DNA of 52,717 nucleotides. Origin: Flavobacteriaceae bacterium (GTDB lineage: Bacteria; Bacteroidota; Bacteroidia; Flavobacteriales; Flavobacteriaceae). This document shows, one piece after another, positions 12,886-20,849 of this stretch (position 1 is the stretch's first letter; every line of letters begins with the position of its first letter). The notes beneath the pieces are model-generated. The model saw only the letters and a list, made by a program, of their open reading frames with translations, was not told where the DNA came from and searched no databases. The stretch is from contig PACV01000024.1 of assembly GCA_002702875.1 (NCBI GenBank), forward strand, positions 1 to 52,717. The letters run 5' to 3'. The position numbers were made by a program, and so were the translations under genes.

Positions 12886-12896
12886 GACATAATGTC
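12886..12896. promoter_or_regulatory. Palindrome GACAT-A-ATGTC upstream of hsp20
   Basis: An 11-base perfect palindrome just after the sucC stop. Its centre is 32 bases, about three helical turns, from the centre of a second palindrome (12917-12929) that uses the same GACA/TGTC half-sites. It could be a distal operator for hsp20. A T-rich tract follows, but the stem is too short to make a strong terminator. Confidence 0.35.
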
Positions 12897-12916
12897 TTGT
12901 TTTTTTCAATTTTTCA

Positions 12917-12929
12917 TGTCAATTTGACA
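12917..12929. promoter_or_regulatory. Operator-like palindrome TGTCAA-T-TTGACA at hsp20 promoter
   Basis: A perfect 13-base palindrome that contains the -33 TTTG of the hsp20 promoter, a position where a bound repressor would block RNA polymerase. It does not match the CIRCE element (TTAGCACTC-N9-GAGTGCTAA), so HrcA is not implied. The regulator is unknown. Confidence 0.5.
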
Positions 12930-12955
12930 CTATTATATAGCTGGAATTATTTTTG
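12923..12955 (+). promoter_or_regulatory. hsp20 promoter (Bacteroidota -33/-7 type)
   Basis: TTTG at 12923-12926 and TATTTTTG at 12948-12955 are 21 bases apart, a full match to the Bacteroidota consensus TTTG-N19-22-TAnnTTTG. Transcription would start near 12960, about 30 bases before the ATG at 12992. This also shows that the in-frame TTG at 12953 lies inside the promoter and cannot be the start codon. Confidence 0.7.
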
Positions 12956-12991
12956 TACTATTTGAAATGTATAATTTTAAATTTAATAAAT

Positions 12992-13408
12992 ATGAATATA
13001 ATAGAATATAAACCAAATTTATTTTCATCTATTTTTGATGAATTTTATTTACCTGATTTTTTTAATCAAACTTATAATGAATGTAAAATACCCGATATTA
13101 ATATAATAAATAATGAAAATTTATATTCAATTCAAGTTGCAATTCCAGGAAAATCAAAAGAAAATTTTTCAATTAAATTAGATGATAACATTTTGTCGAT
13201 AAGTTTAGATGACTCTAAGGAAATTGAAAATGCTAGTAATTATTCTTTAAAACAGTTTTCATATAATTCATTTTTAAGAACCTTTAAGTTACCTGACGAC
13301 GCTAATTTAGGAAAAATAAAAGCAAATTACACTAATGGAGTTCTTAATGTAGAATTACCGAAAAATAAAATAAAACAAAAAAAAACAAAAGAGATTATTA
13401 TTTCTTAG
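12992..13408 (+). CDS. Small heat-shock protein, Hsp20/alpha-crystallin family
   Basis: An ATP-independent chaperone of 138 residues. A short N-terminal arm (NIIEYKPNLFSSIFDEFYLPDFF) precedes an alpha-crystallin domain running from about residue 38 (NLYSIQVAIPGKSKENFSIK) to the diagnostic GVLNVELPK near residue 122. A short lysine-rich tail follows, ending EIIIS, where EIII resembles the I-x-I anchor. ATG 12992 was chosen because the longer frame opens with TTG inside the -7 promoter element and adds a non-homologous hydrophobic stretch. It is monocistronic: own promoter, own terminator, flanking palindromes suggesting stress control. Confidence 0.93.
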   Translation: MNIIEYKPNLFSSIFDEFYLPDFFNQTYNECKIPDINIINNENLYSIQVAIPGKSKENFSIKLDDNILSISLDDSKEIENASNYSLKQFSYNSFLRTFKLPDDANLGKIKANYTNGVLNVELPKNKIKQKKTKEIIIS

Positions 13409-13418
13409 AACATAAAAA

Positions 13419-13462
13419 AAATAAACTAAAGCAGTTATTTTCTTGATTGCTTTAGTTTATTT
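13419..13462. terminator. Bidirectional terminator of hsp20 and uvrB
   Basis: A perfect 14-base inverted repeat, AAATAAACTAAAGC (13419-13432) and its complement (13449-13462), around a 16-base loop. T-rich tracts follow the stem on both strands, so it can end hsp20 rightwards and uvrB leftwards. The right arm lies inside the last codons of uvrB, whose stop codon (13435-13437) is in the loop. Confidence 0.75.
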
Positions 13463-15447
13463 AATTTTTGTTTATACAAGTTTAAAAGATCCCTATTTTT
13501 CGCTGCTAGGATAAAATCAAGATTTTTTGCAGCATCCTCCATTTCTTTTCTAATGTTTTTTATATTTTTTTCTATTTCACTTTTAGAAGAAATGTTTTCA
13601 ATTTTATTTTCTAAAATATCAATATTTTTTTCATTTTCGGAATTTTTAATACTTTCCCTAACAAGTATGTTATGAATTGACTTTTTTAATGGTTTAGGAG
13701 TTATATTATTTTTTTTATTGTAAATAATTTGTTTGGCTCTTCTATCTTTTGTTTTATTAATTGTATCTCTCATACTTCTTGTAACTCTATCAGCATACAT
13801 TATGGCTTTCCCGTTTATGTTTCTTGCTGCTCTACCAATTGTTTGAGTTAAAGATCTATTACTTCTTAAAAACCCTTCTTTATCTGCATCTAAAATTATA
13901 ACTAGGGATACCTCAGGTAAATCAAGTCCCTCTCTAAGTAGGTTAACTCCAACTAAAACATCAAATAATCCCTTTCTTAAATCATGCATAATATCTACTC
14001 TTTCTAGGGTATCAATATCACTATGGATATATTTACTTCTGATATTAAGTTTTAAGAAATATTTTGCTAACTCTTCAGCCATTTTTTTTGTTAATGTAGT
14101 TATTAGCACTCTCTCATCTAACAAAACCCTATTATTAATTTCTTCAATTATATCGTCAATTTGATTTTTTGAAGCCCTTACTTCAATTACAGGATCAAGA
14201 AGTCCCGTTGGTCTTATAATTTGTTCAGTGAAAATACCATCTGATTTATTTAATTCATAATCAGCTGGTGTGGCACTAACATATAAAACTTGATTTTGTA
14301 GTTTTTCAAACTCTTCAAATTTTAAAGGTCTGTTATCCATTGCAGCAGGTAATCTAAATCCATATTCAACAAGGTTAACCTTTCGACTTCTGTCTCCTCC
14401 GTACATTGCGTGAACTTGGGGTATGGTTACATGACTCTCATCTATAACCATCAAAAAGTCATCTGGAAAATAATCTATGAGGCAAAATGGTCTTGTTCCA
14501 GGTTTTCGTCCATCAAGATACCTCGAATAATTTTCAATACCAGAACAGTAACCTAATTCTTTTATCATTTCAATATCAAAAAGAGTTCTTTCTTCGAGTC
14601 GTTTAGCCTCAAGTTTTTTACCATTTTTTTTAAAAAAATCAACTTGATTTGTAAGATCTATTTGAATTTCATCTATAGCATTTGATATTATTTTGGGAGT
14701 TGTAACAAATATATTTGCTGGATATATATTTATTTCTTCGTATTTTTCAATGATATCTTGGGTATCAATACAGAAAGAGAATATATCCTCAATTTCGTCT
14801 CCAAAAAATAAAATTTTTATTGGATTATCAGAGTAAACTGGAAAAATATCAATTACATCTCCAATTAATCTAAAATTCCCTTTTTTTAAATCATCAATTG
14901 ATCTTGTATATAAACTTTGAACAAAATATTTAAGTAATTTTCTCTTTGATAAATTTTGTGTCAATTTAATATTTATTATATTTTCTTTAAATTGAACTGG
15001 GTTTCCAATTCCATATAAGCAAGAAACAGAAGCGATAACAATTACATCTCTTCTTCCTGATAATAATGAAGATGTAGTTCTTAATCTAAGTTTTTCAATT
15101 TCATCATTAATTGATAAATCTTTTTCAATATAAGTTCCAGTCACTGGAAGGTATGCTTCGGGTTGATAGTAGTCATAGTATGATACAAAGTATTCAACAG
15201 CATTTTCAGGAAAAAATTGTTTAAATTCAGTGTAAAGTTGAGCGGCTAGAGTTTTGTTATGAGCTAAAATTAATGTTGGTTTCATTAATTTTTGTATCAC
15301 ATTAGCTACTGTGAATGTCTTACCTGATCCTGTAACTCCTAATAATGTCATGAATTTTTCATTTTGTTTGAATCCATTATATAACTCCTGAATTGATTCT
15401 GGTTGGTCACCTGTTGGTAAAAAATCTGATTTTAATGAAAAATTCAT
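13435..15447 (-). CDS. uvrB: Excinuclease ABC subunit B
   Basis: Damage-verifying helicase-like subunit of nucleotide excision repair; acts with UvrA and UvrC. The Walker A motif GVTGSGKT is at residues 37-44. The beta-hairpin region YYDYYQPEAYLPVTGTYIEKD, the DESHVTIPQ box, GVNLLREGLDLPEVSLV and QTIGRAARN are all present. A C-terminal UVR motif (residues about 630-665, EMEDAAKNLDFILAAKNRDLL) mediates contact with UvrC. At 670 residues it is normal. It stands alone between convergent hsp20 and the divergent kinase-like gene. Confidence 0.98.
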   Translation of the reverse strand: MNFSLKSDFLPTGDQPESIQELYNGFKQNEKFMTLLGVTGSGKTFTVANVIQKLMKPTLILAHNKTLAAQLYTEFKQFFPENAVEYFVSYYDYYQPEAYLPVTGTYIEKDLSINDEIEKLRLRTTSSLLSGRRDVIVIASVSCLYGIGNPVQFKENIINIKLTQNLSKRKLLKYFVQSLYTRSIDDLKKGNFRLIGDVIDIFPVYSDNPIKILFFGDEIEDIFSFCIDTQDIIEKYEEINIYPANIFVTTPKIISNAIDEIQIDLTNQVDFFKKNGKKLEAKRLEERTLFDIEMIKELGYCSGIENYSRYLDGRKPGTRPFCLIDYFPDDFLMVIDESHVTIPQVHAMYGGDRSRKVNLVEYGFRLPAAMDNRPLKFEEFEKLQNQVLYVSATPADYELNKSDGIFTEQIIRPTGLLDPVIEVRASKNQIDDIIEEINNRVLLDERVLITTLTKKMAEELAKYFLKLNIRSKYIHSDIDTLERVDIMHDLRKGLFDVLVGVNLLREGLDLPEVSLVIILDADKEGFLRSNRSLTQTIGRAARNINGKAIMYADRVTRSMRDTINKTKDRRAKQIIYNKKNNITPKPLKKSIHNILVRESIKNSENEKNIDILENKIENISSKSEIEKNIKNIRKEMEDAAKNLDFILAAKNRDLLNLYKQKLNKLKQSRK

Positions 15448-15509
15448 TTTTATATTTTATAAGTTTACTTCAAATAAATCATTTTTTATTTCTTGTTAAT
15501 TTAATTTAT

Positions 15510-16586
15510 ATGAGGAAAAAGCTAATTTCTAAAAAAAAACCTTTTTATCCAATCAATGAATTATTAAAAAAATATTTGATTTCAAACAATAGGTGGTTTG
15601 AAATAAATATTTTATATAATGATCTACTCAGGTTTAAAGGTTCTGTAGTAGTTTATGATAAAAATAATAACGATACACTTTGGGTGAGATTATTTTACAA
15701 CGAAAATGAAAACTTTGAAATTGAGCAGTATTTAAAAAAGATTTATGCTAGGCTACATTCTGATGGTAATGATGATCAGTTTGAATTTTTGAAAATTGAT
15801 GCAATTGACTATTGTACATTTGGTAATTCAAAACCTTTCAGAATAAAAATTAGAAATATTTTAAATGATAATTTCATTTATTTCTATATAAAAAAAACTG
15901 ATGCTTCTAGAGTGTATGGATTGGAATTTGAGCATATGCTATCACCATATAATATAAATTTTTTGGTAAATGATTCAATATTAATTGAAGAGCACATCTC
16001 AGGAATTCCTGGTGATATATTTATTAAAGAAAATTTAAAGGATTGTTCGAATATGGAGAAAGCTCAATTAGCAAAAGAATATGTTAAATTTAATGAAAGA
16101 TGTATGATAAGATTGCTTGGTGATATGAGATCATATAACTATGTTGTTGTTCCAATTCATGATTTTGACAAAGTTGTATACAGAATAAGACCAATTGATT
16201 TTGACCAGCAATGTTTTGAAGGTAAATTAAAAATTTACAGACCCCAATTTTTTGAGGAAAATTTAAAACTTATGAATCTAATTAGAGATAAGTTAAATCA
16301 TGATTCAGTTTTACAATACAAAATTGAAGAGAGATCGATAATTGCTAAAAGAATTATAGGATCAGAAAAAAGATTAAGTAAAATTATTGATATTATGAAA
16401 AAAGATAAAATTACAATAAAAGAGAATTTAATTCAGCTTAGGGAAGAGATCTTTAATTTTACTTCTGATGAATCATTTCGAAATAGTAAAAGTATGGGAT
16501 CTGTTATGGAATCTTCTTTTAATTATGTTAGGAATCATTATGAAAATCTAAATTTATCTAAGTTAATAAGAGATTATAATCAATAA
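15510..16586 (+). CDS. Conserved hypothetical protein with kinase-like motifs
   Basis: A 358-residue soluble protein I cannot name. Its motif order resembles the protein-kinase/aminoglycoside-phosphotransferase fold: FYIKK (Lys128/129, beta-3 lysine-like), GLEFEHM (Glu139/141, helix-C-like), ILIEEHISGIPGD (158-169, hinge-like), LGDMRSYNYVV (Asp205 and Asn210, spaced as in HxDxxxxN) and RPIDFDQQ (Asp230/232, DFG-like). No signal peptide or membrane helix is visible. The C-terminal 90 residues are helical and charged. I start at ATG 15510 because the longer frame is a hydrophobic extension antisense to the uvrB 5' end. Substrate and role are unknown; the kinase reading is inference from motif spacing. 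Confidence 0.7.
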   Translation: MRKKLISKKKPFYPINELLKKYLISNNRWFEINILYNDLLRFKGSVVVYDKNNNDTLWVRLFYNENENFEIEQYLKKIYARLHSDGNDDQFEFLKIDAIDYCTFGNSKPFRIKIRNILNDNFIYFYIKKTDASRVYGLEFEHMLSPYNINFLVNDSILIEEHISGIPGDIFIKENLKDCSNMEKAQLAKEYVKFNERCMIRLLGDMRSYNYVVVPIHDFDKVVYRIRPIDFDQQCFEGKLKIYRPQFFEENLKLMNLIRDKLNHDSVLQYKIEERSIIAKRIIGSEKRLSKIIDIMKKDKITIKENLIQLREEIFNFTSDESFRNSKSMGSVMESSFNYVRNHYENLNLSKLIRDYNQ

Positions 16587-16604
16587 GGTTTAAAAAATAT
16601 AATA

Positions 16605-17006
16605 TTAATTACTATTCTTTAAGGAGATTTCTCCTTCAGAGAAAATAATATTTGGATATTTTGTATTTGGAATAGCTTTACAAACCTCCACTAGTTCAAT
16701 GAAAAATGTATTAAGATTTAGGTAATCATAAACGTATAATAGTTTACTCTCTTTTAATGTAAGTAATGAATCAATTTTTAAAGATTTCATTGATTCTAAT
16801 TCATTATCAAAATTAACTAATGGAATTTCATGAATAAATTCCCATTTTTCATTTGATTTGTAAAATGAAGCCAATTCATTTCCTACTATTCCAAATGATT
16901 CAAGAATAATTTTGTGAAATTTTTCCAAATTAGTTGACGACTTTAATTCAATATCTCTTAAAATGTCTTTATCATTATCAAAAATTATTCGAACTCTATA
17001 AATCAT
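16605..17006 (-). CDS. Plasmid pRiA4b ORF-3-like family protein
   Basis: A 133-residue acidic protein matching the N-terminal part of the pRiA4b ORF-3-like family: YRVRIIFDNDKDILRDIELKSSTNLEKFHKIILESFGI, then ELASFYKSNEKWEFIHEIPL, then the helical LLYVYDYLNLNTFFIELVEV. The biochemical function of the family is not established. Despite the plasmid name, chromosomal copies are common in Bacteroidota and I see no mobile-element ends here. It begins 3 bases downstream of the second half of the heme A synthase and probably shares its transcript. Confidence 0.75.
   Translation of the reverse strand: MIYRVRIIFDNDKDILRDIELKSSTNLEKFHKIILESFGIVGNELASFYKSNEKWEFIHEIPLVNFDNELESMKSLKIDSLLTLKESKLLYVYDYLNLNTFFIELVEVCKAIPNTKYPNIIFSEGEISLKNSN
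16621..16636. terminator. Short hairpin AAGGAG-ATTT-CTCCTT in a convergent gap
   Basis: A 6-bp stem with a 4-base loop, relatively GC-rich for this DNA, inside the last codons of the pRiA4b-like gene and 35 bases after the kinase-like gene's stop. No T-tract follows on the plus strand, and one follows only at a distance on the minus strand, so terminator function is uncertain. The hairpin may reflect codon choice only. Confidence 0.25.
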
Positions 17007-17009
17007 AAA

Positions 17010-17429
17010 TTAAATTTTAAAAATTTTAAAAACCAAATACGATTGCAGTCCAAATAAAGCCGATGCCAAAACCAGATGAATTGGTTGGGAACTAAATGGA
17101 AAGTCAAAATAGAACATGATTGCACCAGTAGTAATCTCTAAAATAATAATTAATAATACTAAATTTATTAATATTAGTGAGTAATTATTTCTTTTTAAGA
17201 TCAAGTATATCAAAAAATTTAAAAAAATTATAAAAATTGAAAAACTTCTATGAATATAAAATTTTATAGGGGCTGGGTCCAGCCAAATATTCTTTAACTC
17301 ATTACCTAAATTTTTATTTTGAATATCGATAAATTGCCTTACAAGAGATCCTAAAAATATTTGTAGAATAGTACAAATAAATGAAAATAAAACTAAATAT
17401 TTGATCCCGTTATTTAAATTCCCTTTCAT
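17010..17429 (-). CDS. ctaA: Heme A synthase, C-terminal half (frameshifted COX15/CtaA)
   Basis: About 139 residues forming helices 5-8 of COX15/CtaA, which oxidises the C8 methyl group of heme O to a formyl group to make heme A for cytochrome oxidase. Two conserved histidines are visible, IHRSFSIF in helix 6 and IHLVLASALFG in helix 8. VRQFID and WLDPAPIKF are typical of the Bacteroidota family. The frame is +1 relative to the first half. An ATG at 17429-17427 sits exactly at the junction and could start a separate protein; a TTG at 17450 would give 146 residues. With one A fewer in the A7 run the two halves would read as one protein of about 342 residues. Confidence 0.85.
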   Translation of the reverse strand: MKGNLNNGIKYLVLFSFICTILQIFLGSLVRQFIDIQNKNLGNELKNIWLDPAPIKFYIHRSFSIFIIFLNFLIYLILKRNNYSLILINLVLLIIILEITTGAIMFYFDFPFSSQPIHLVLASALFGLQSYLVFKIFKI

Positions 17430-18039
17430 TTTTTTCAAACACCCTAACAAGATATAATAAATAAATTAAAATGAATACTATAACTAGTGCCATCATCATG
17501 TGAATAGATATTTTAACAGGCTGTAAATTTGAATCTACAACAGTTTTTCCTAGCCATGCTTGAAACAAAATAAACAAAATAGATACAAAAGAAAAAATGA
17601 CTATTTTTCTTTTGGTTTTCCAAAAGCTTAACGAAAAAATAAATGTAATTAGAGTTGATAATCCTGCTAAAGCTCCTAAAAGTCTGTTTAAAAATTCTAT
17701 CCATGTATGTTTTACGTCAAATGTGGAGTAGTCATGGACTTTGTATTCTGTCCAATTATTTAGATTAATATTATTTTTTGACATAAAATCTTCATTGGCA
17801 TAAAAAAGTTTATCCTTATAAATAATCATTTGTTTTTTTGTGTACTGATATTCTTTTTTCCAAAAAAGATCAGATTTTTTAGTTGGAGGAACTAAATATC
17901 CAAAACATTTTGGCCAGTCAGGGCAACCCATACCACTACCAGTCATTCTTACAAATGCCCCTGCAGCAATAACTAAATAAATTAGTATGATTGTAATAAT
18001 TAAAGAAAATTTAAAATATTTTTTGTTTATGTTATTCAT
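17410..18039 (-). CDS. ctaA: Heme A synthase, N-terminal half (frameshifted COX15/CtaA)
   Basis: A 209-residue product covering helices 1-4 of COX15/CtaA: GAFVRMTGSGMGCPDWPKCFG after helix 1, HTWIEFLNRLLGALAG in helix 2, FQAWLGKTVVDSN in helix 3 and IHMMMALVIV in helix 4. The two histidines of this half are present. The frame ends (stop at 17412-17410) soon after an A7 run at 17435-17429, while homology continues in the +1 frame. Either a one-base insertion or sequencing error has broken a single gene, or the protein is made as two pieces. It overlaps the end of cca by 4 bases (ATGA-type junction). Confidence 0.88.
   Translation of the reverse strand: MNNINKKYFKFSLIITIILIYLVIAAGAFVRMTGSGMGCPDWPKCFGYLVPPTKKSDLFWKKEYQYTKKQMIIYKDKLFYANEDFMSKNNINLNNWTEYKVHDYSTFDVKHTWIEFLNRLLGALAGLSTLITFIFSLSFWKTKRKIVIFSFVSILFILFQAWLGKTVVDSNLQPVKISIHMMMALVIVFILIYLLYLVRVFEKNEREFK
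17429..17435 (-). other. A7 homopolymer at the ctaA frame break
   Basis: Seven consecutive A on the coding strand (T7 on plus) at the point where the ctaA frame changes. Removing one A joins both halves; adding one creates an immediate TGA. This makes polymerase slippage, genuine indel mutation or sequencing error the plausible explanations, not -1 ribosomal frameshifting. Confidence 0.8.
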
Positions 18040-19460
18040 AGATCTAAATCATTTCCAAGTAAAATCATCATTTTTTTAGCATGACTAAATTCATTCGGTA
18101 TTTTACCGTCAAGAATAGCATTTTTTATTTTTTCCTTAATTATTCCGATTTCTTTACAAGGTTTAATTTTAAAATAATTCATTATATGCTCACCTGTAAT
18201 TGGTGGCTGAAAATTTCTTAATTTATCTCTATTTTCAACTTCTTCAATTTTTATTCTTAAAGTTTTAAAATTTTCACGATAAAGTTTAAGCTTATTAATA
18301 TTTTTTGTTGTTATATCTGCTTCACATAATGTAATTAAGTCATCAATGTCATTACCTGCATCATAAAGTAGTCTTCTTATTGCTGAATCTGTAATATTAT
18401 CTTCAGTTAGTGAAATTGGTCTTGAGCTTAGATATACAATTTTTTTTACATATCTCATCTTTTCATTTAATGGTAATTTAAATCTTTTAAAAATTTCATA
18501 TACCATTTTTGAACCTACATGCTCGTGTCCATGGAATGTCCAACCAATTTTTTTGACGAATTTTTTTGTTTTACTTTTTCCTATATCATGGAGCAATGCT
18601 GCCCATCTAAGCCATAGATTATCTGTTAATTTTGAAATATTATCAAGAACTTCTAATGTATGATTAAAATTATCTTTATGTTTTTGTCCAAATATTTCTT
18701 CAACACCCTTTAATTCAATAAGTTCAGGAAAAAGTATTTTTAAAATTTCAAGATCATCTAATAAGAAAAATCCTCTTGAGGGAGTTTCTGATAAAATAAT
18801 TTTATTTAACTCATTAATAATTCTTTCTTTTGATATGATCTCAATTCTTTTTGAATTTAATTTAATGGCTGCCATTGAATTTTGATCTATTTCAAATCCC
18901 AACTCACATGCAAATCTTATAGCTCTTAATATTCTAAGAGGATCATCTTTATAAGTTATTGATGGATCTAATGGTGTTTTAATTATTTTATTTTTTAAAT
19001 CATCGATGCCATTAAAGGGATCAAGTAGGTTTCCAAAAAAGTTTGAATTTAGTTGAATGGAAATTGAATTGATAGTGAAATCTCTTCTCTTGTGATCATC
19101 AATTATTGAACCTTTTCTAACTTTAGGATTTCTAGAATTTATTTTGTAAGATTCTTTTCTTGAGCTTACAAATTCTATGTTAGTAGATTTATAATTTATC
19201 ATTGCAGTTCCAAACTTTTTAAATATTGAAACTTTATTTTTTATTTTTAGTTTTCTATTAACTAAAGTTGCTAACTTTTCAGATGAACCAACTGTTACTA
19301 TATCTATATCATTTTTATCAATATTCCTATTTAGCAAAATATCTCTAACAAATCCACCTATGAGATATGTAGGTTGATTTATTTCATCTGCAGAACTAGC
19401 AATTATATTAAATAATTTATTATTAGTTTGAGATTTAAATATTTTAGATTCAAACATCAC
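18036..19460 (-). CDS. cca: CCA tRNA nucleotidyltransferase with HD domain
   Basis: Adds or repairs the 3' CCA end of tRNAs. The class II nucleotidyltransferase head has GGFVRDILLNR and the metal-binding DID (residues about 36-60); RRDFTINSI and DPLRILRAIRFACELGF follow. A C-terminal HD domain carries LLHDIGKSKTKK and GHEHVG, as usual in Bacteroidota. At 474 residues it is full length. Poly(A) polymerase belongs to the same superfamily but is less likely given this domain set. It overlaps tsaC upstream and ctaA downstream by 4 bases each, so the three are translationally coupled. Confidence 0.93.
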   Translation of the reverse strand: MMFESKIFKSQTNNKLFNIIASSADEINQPTYLIGGFVRDILLNRNIDKNDIDIVTVGSSEKLATLVNRKLKIKNKVSIFKKFGTAMINYKSTNIEFVSSRKESYKINSRNPKVRKGSIIDDHKRRDFTINSISIQLNSNFFGNLLDPFNGIDDLKNKIIKTPLDPSITYKDDPLRILRAIRFACELGFEIDQNSMAAIKLNSKRIEIISKERIINELNKIILSETPSRGFFLLDDLEILKILFPELIELKGVEEIFGQKHKDNFNHTLEVLDNISKLTDNLWLRWAALLHDIGKSKTKKFVKKIGWTFHGHEHVGSKMVYEIFKRFKLPLNEKMRYVKKIVYLSSRPISLTEDNITDSAIRRLLYDAGNDIDDLITLCEADITTKNINKLKLYRENFKTLRIKIEEVENRDKLRNFQPPITGEHIMNYFKIKPCKEIGIIKEKIKNAILDGKIPNEFSHAKKMMILLGNDLDL

Positions 19461-20014
19461 CCTCTAATTTGAAAAACTCTGTTATCAGTTATACTTATGA
19501 TTCTGGAGGGATTTTTAAGATTAGATTTCTTTTTCAAATCCACAATATAATCAACCCCATTTGTAATTTTTGCATCTATTTGGGAAAAGTTTTCGGGTGT
19601 AATTTCGTCATTTATATTTGCAGAAGTTGAAACAATTGGCTTTCCAAATTTCTCGATTAATTTTTTACAAAAAATATCTTTCACTAGTCTTATTGCAATT
19701 GATCCATTTGAGGAAAATAATTTATTGGAAATATTTTTACCACTTTTGTATATTAAGGTTGTAGGTTTTTTCTCGTTTTCAATTAGTTTAATTATTTTTT
19801 CAGGAATTTCACCAACTATATTTTCTAATAAAAATAAATTTGATACAAGAGTTATAAATGGTTTATTTAAACTCCTTTTTTTTAAACTATAAATTTTCAT
19901 TATAGCGTTTGAATTTGTTGCGTCACAAGAAATACCCCAAATAGTGTCAGTTGGCATTAATATTAACCCCCCTTTATTTAAACAATCTATTGAATTAGTT
20001 AATTCAGTCTCCAA
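19457..20014 (-). CDS. tsaC: L-threonylcarbamoyladenylate synthase (YrdC/Sua5 family)
   Basis: Makes threonylcarbamoyl-AMP from threonine, bicarbonate and ATP, the first step of t6A37 tRNA modification. The YrdC core is clear: GGLILMPTDTIWGISCDATN near the N-terminus, IYSLKKRSLNKPFITLV, AIRLVKD and PIVSTSANINDE. At 185 residues it is the short form without the Sua5 C-terminal domain. The start codon is TTG at 20014; no ATG fits and a stop precedes shortly upstream. It overlaps cca by 4 bases and lies 14 bases after dapD. Confidence 0.93.
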   Translation of the reverse strand: METELTNSIDCLNKGGLILMPTDTIWGISCDATNSNAIMKIYSLKKRSLNKPFITLVSNLFLLENIVGEIPEKIIKLIENEKKPTTLIYKSGKNISNKLFSSNGSIAIRLVKDIFCKKLIEKFGKPIVSTSANINDEITPENFSQIDAKITNGVDYIVDLKKKSNLKNPSRIISITDNRVFQIRG

Positions 20015-20028
20015 AATTAGATATAGTT

Positions 20029-20835
20029 TTAAACAGATACATTATATTCTCTGAGAGCATTATTTAATGATGTTTTTTTATCAGTGCTCTCTTTCCTTTT
20101 ACCAATTATTAATGCACAGGGAACATTATACTCTCCAGCATTAAATTTTTTTTTGTAACTACCAGGTATAACAACAGATCTTTTTGGGACGTATCCTCTG
20201 ATTTCTTTGGGATTACTTCCCGATACATCAATTATTTTAGTTGAACCTGTTATTACTACGTTTGCACCTAAAACAGCTTCTTTTTCAATTCTTACTCCTT
20301 CAACAATTATAGATCTTGATCCTATAAAACAATTATCTTCAATTATTACAGGAGACGCTTGTACTGGCTCTAAAACCCCACCAATTCCAACTCCACCACT
20401 TAGATGAACATTTTTTCCAATTTGAGCGCAACTTCCAACTGTTGCCCATGTGTCAACCATTGTACCTGAGTCAACGTAAGCTCCAATATTCACAAAGCTT
20501 GGCATTAAAATAACACCAGGAGAAATAAAAGATCCAAACCTTGCAACTGCATGAGGGACAACTCTAATATTTTTATTTTTGTAATTATCTTTTAGTGGTA
20601 TTTTATCATAAAATTCAAGAGGACCAGCGTTTGATTTTTCCATTTTACTTATTGGAAAATATAATATAACAGCTTTTTTAATCCAATCATTAATAATCCA
20701 CTTTTCTTTTATTTTTTCTGCAATTCTTATTTTTCCCTCGTCGAGATTTTTAATTGCAAATTTAATTGCATCTTGAGATTCTGAATTGTTTAAAAGTTCT
20801 CTATTATCCCAGATATTTTCAATTATTTTTTTCAT
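20029..20835 (-). CDS. dapD: Tetrahydrodipicolinate N-succinyltransferase
   Basis: Succinylates tetrahydrodipicolinate in the succinylase branch of lysine/diaminopimelate synthesis. The middle is a left-handed beta-helix of hexapeptide repeats (VNIGAYVDSGTMVDTWATVGS, AQIGKNVHLSGGVGIGG, VLEPVQASPVIIEDNCFIGS), with ARFGSFISPGVILMPS and the C-terminal CALIIGKRKESTDKKTSLN block typical of DapD. At 268 residues it is full length. It is first in a minus-strand run with tsaC-cca-ctaA and has its own -7 element. Confidence 0.96.
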   Translation of the reverse strand: MKKIIENIWDNRELLNNSESQDAIKFAIKNLDEGKIRIAEKIKEKWIINDWIKKAVILYFPISKMEKSNAGPLEFYDKIPLKDNYKNKNIRVVPHAVARFGSFISPGVILMPSFVNIGAYVDSGTMVDTWATVGSCAQIGKNVHLSGGVGIGGVLEPVQASPVIIEDNCFIGSRSIIVEGVRIEKEAVLGANVVITGSTKIIDVSGSNPKEIRGYVPKRSVVIPGSYKKKFNAGEYNVPCALIIGKRKESTDKKTSLNNALREYNVSV

Positions 20836-20849
20836 TTTCTTTATTTTTT

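Noticed and set aside
12884-12912. sucC terminator formed by GACATAATGTC plus T-rich tract
   Set aside because: The stem would be only 4-5 bp, too weak; the operator interpretation is at least as good.
12953-12991. Longer hsp20 frame starting with TTG at 12953
   Set aside because: The TTG is part of the -7 promoter element TATTTTTG and the extra residues are hydrophobic and unlike Hsp20; ATG 12992 is the better start.
16605-17006. Mobile element suggested by the name pRiA4b ORF-3-like
   Set aside because: No transposase, terminal repeats or target duplication is visible; the gene is embedded among core genes.
17429-17435. Programmed -1 ribosomal frameshift at the A7 run in ctaA
   Set aside because: A -1 shift leads at once to TGA; the second half is in the +1 frame, so a missing A, slippage or a separate start fits instead.
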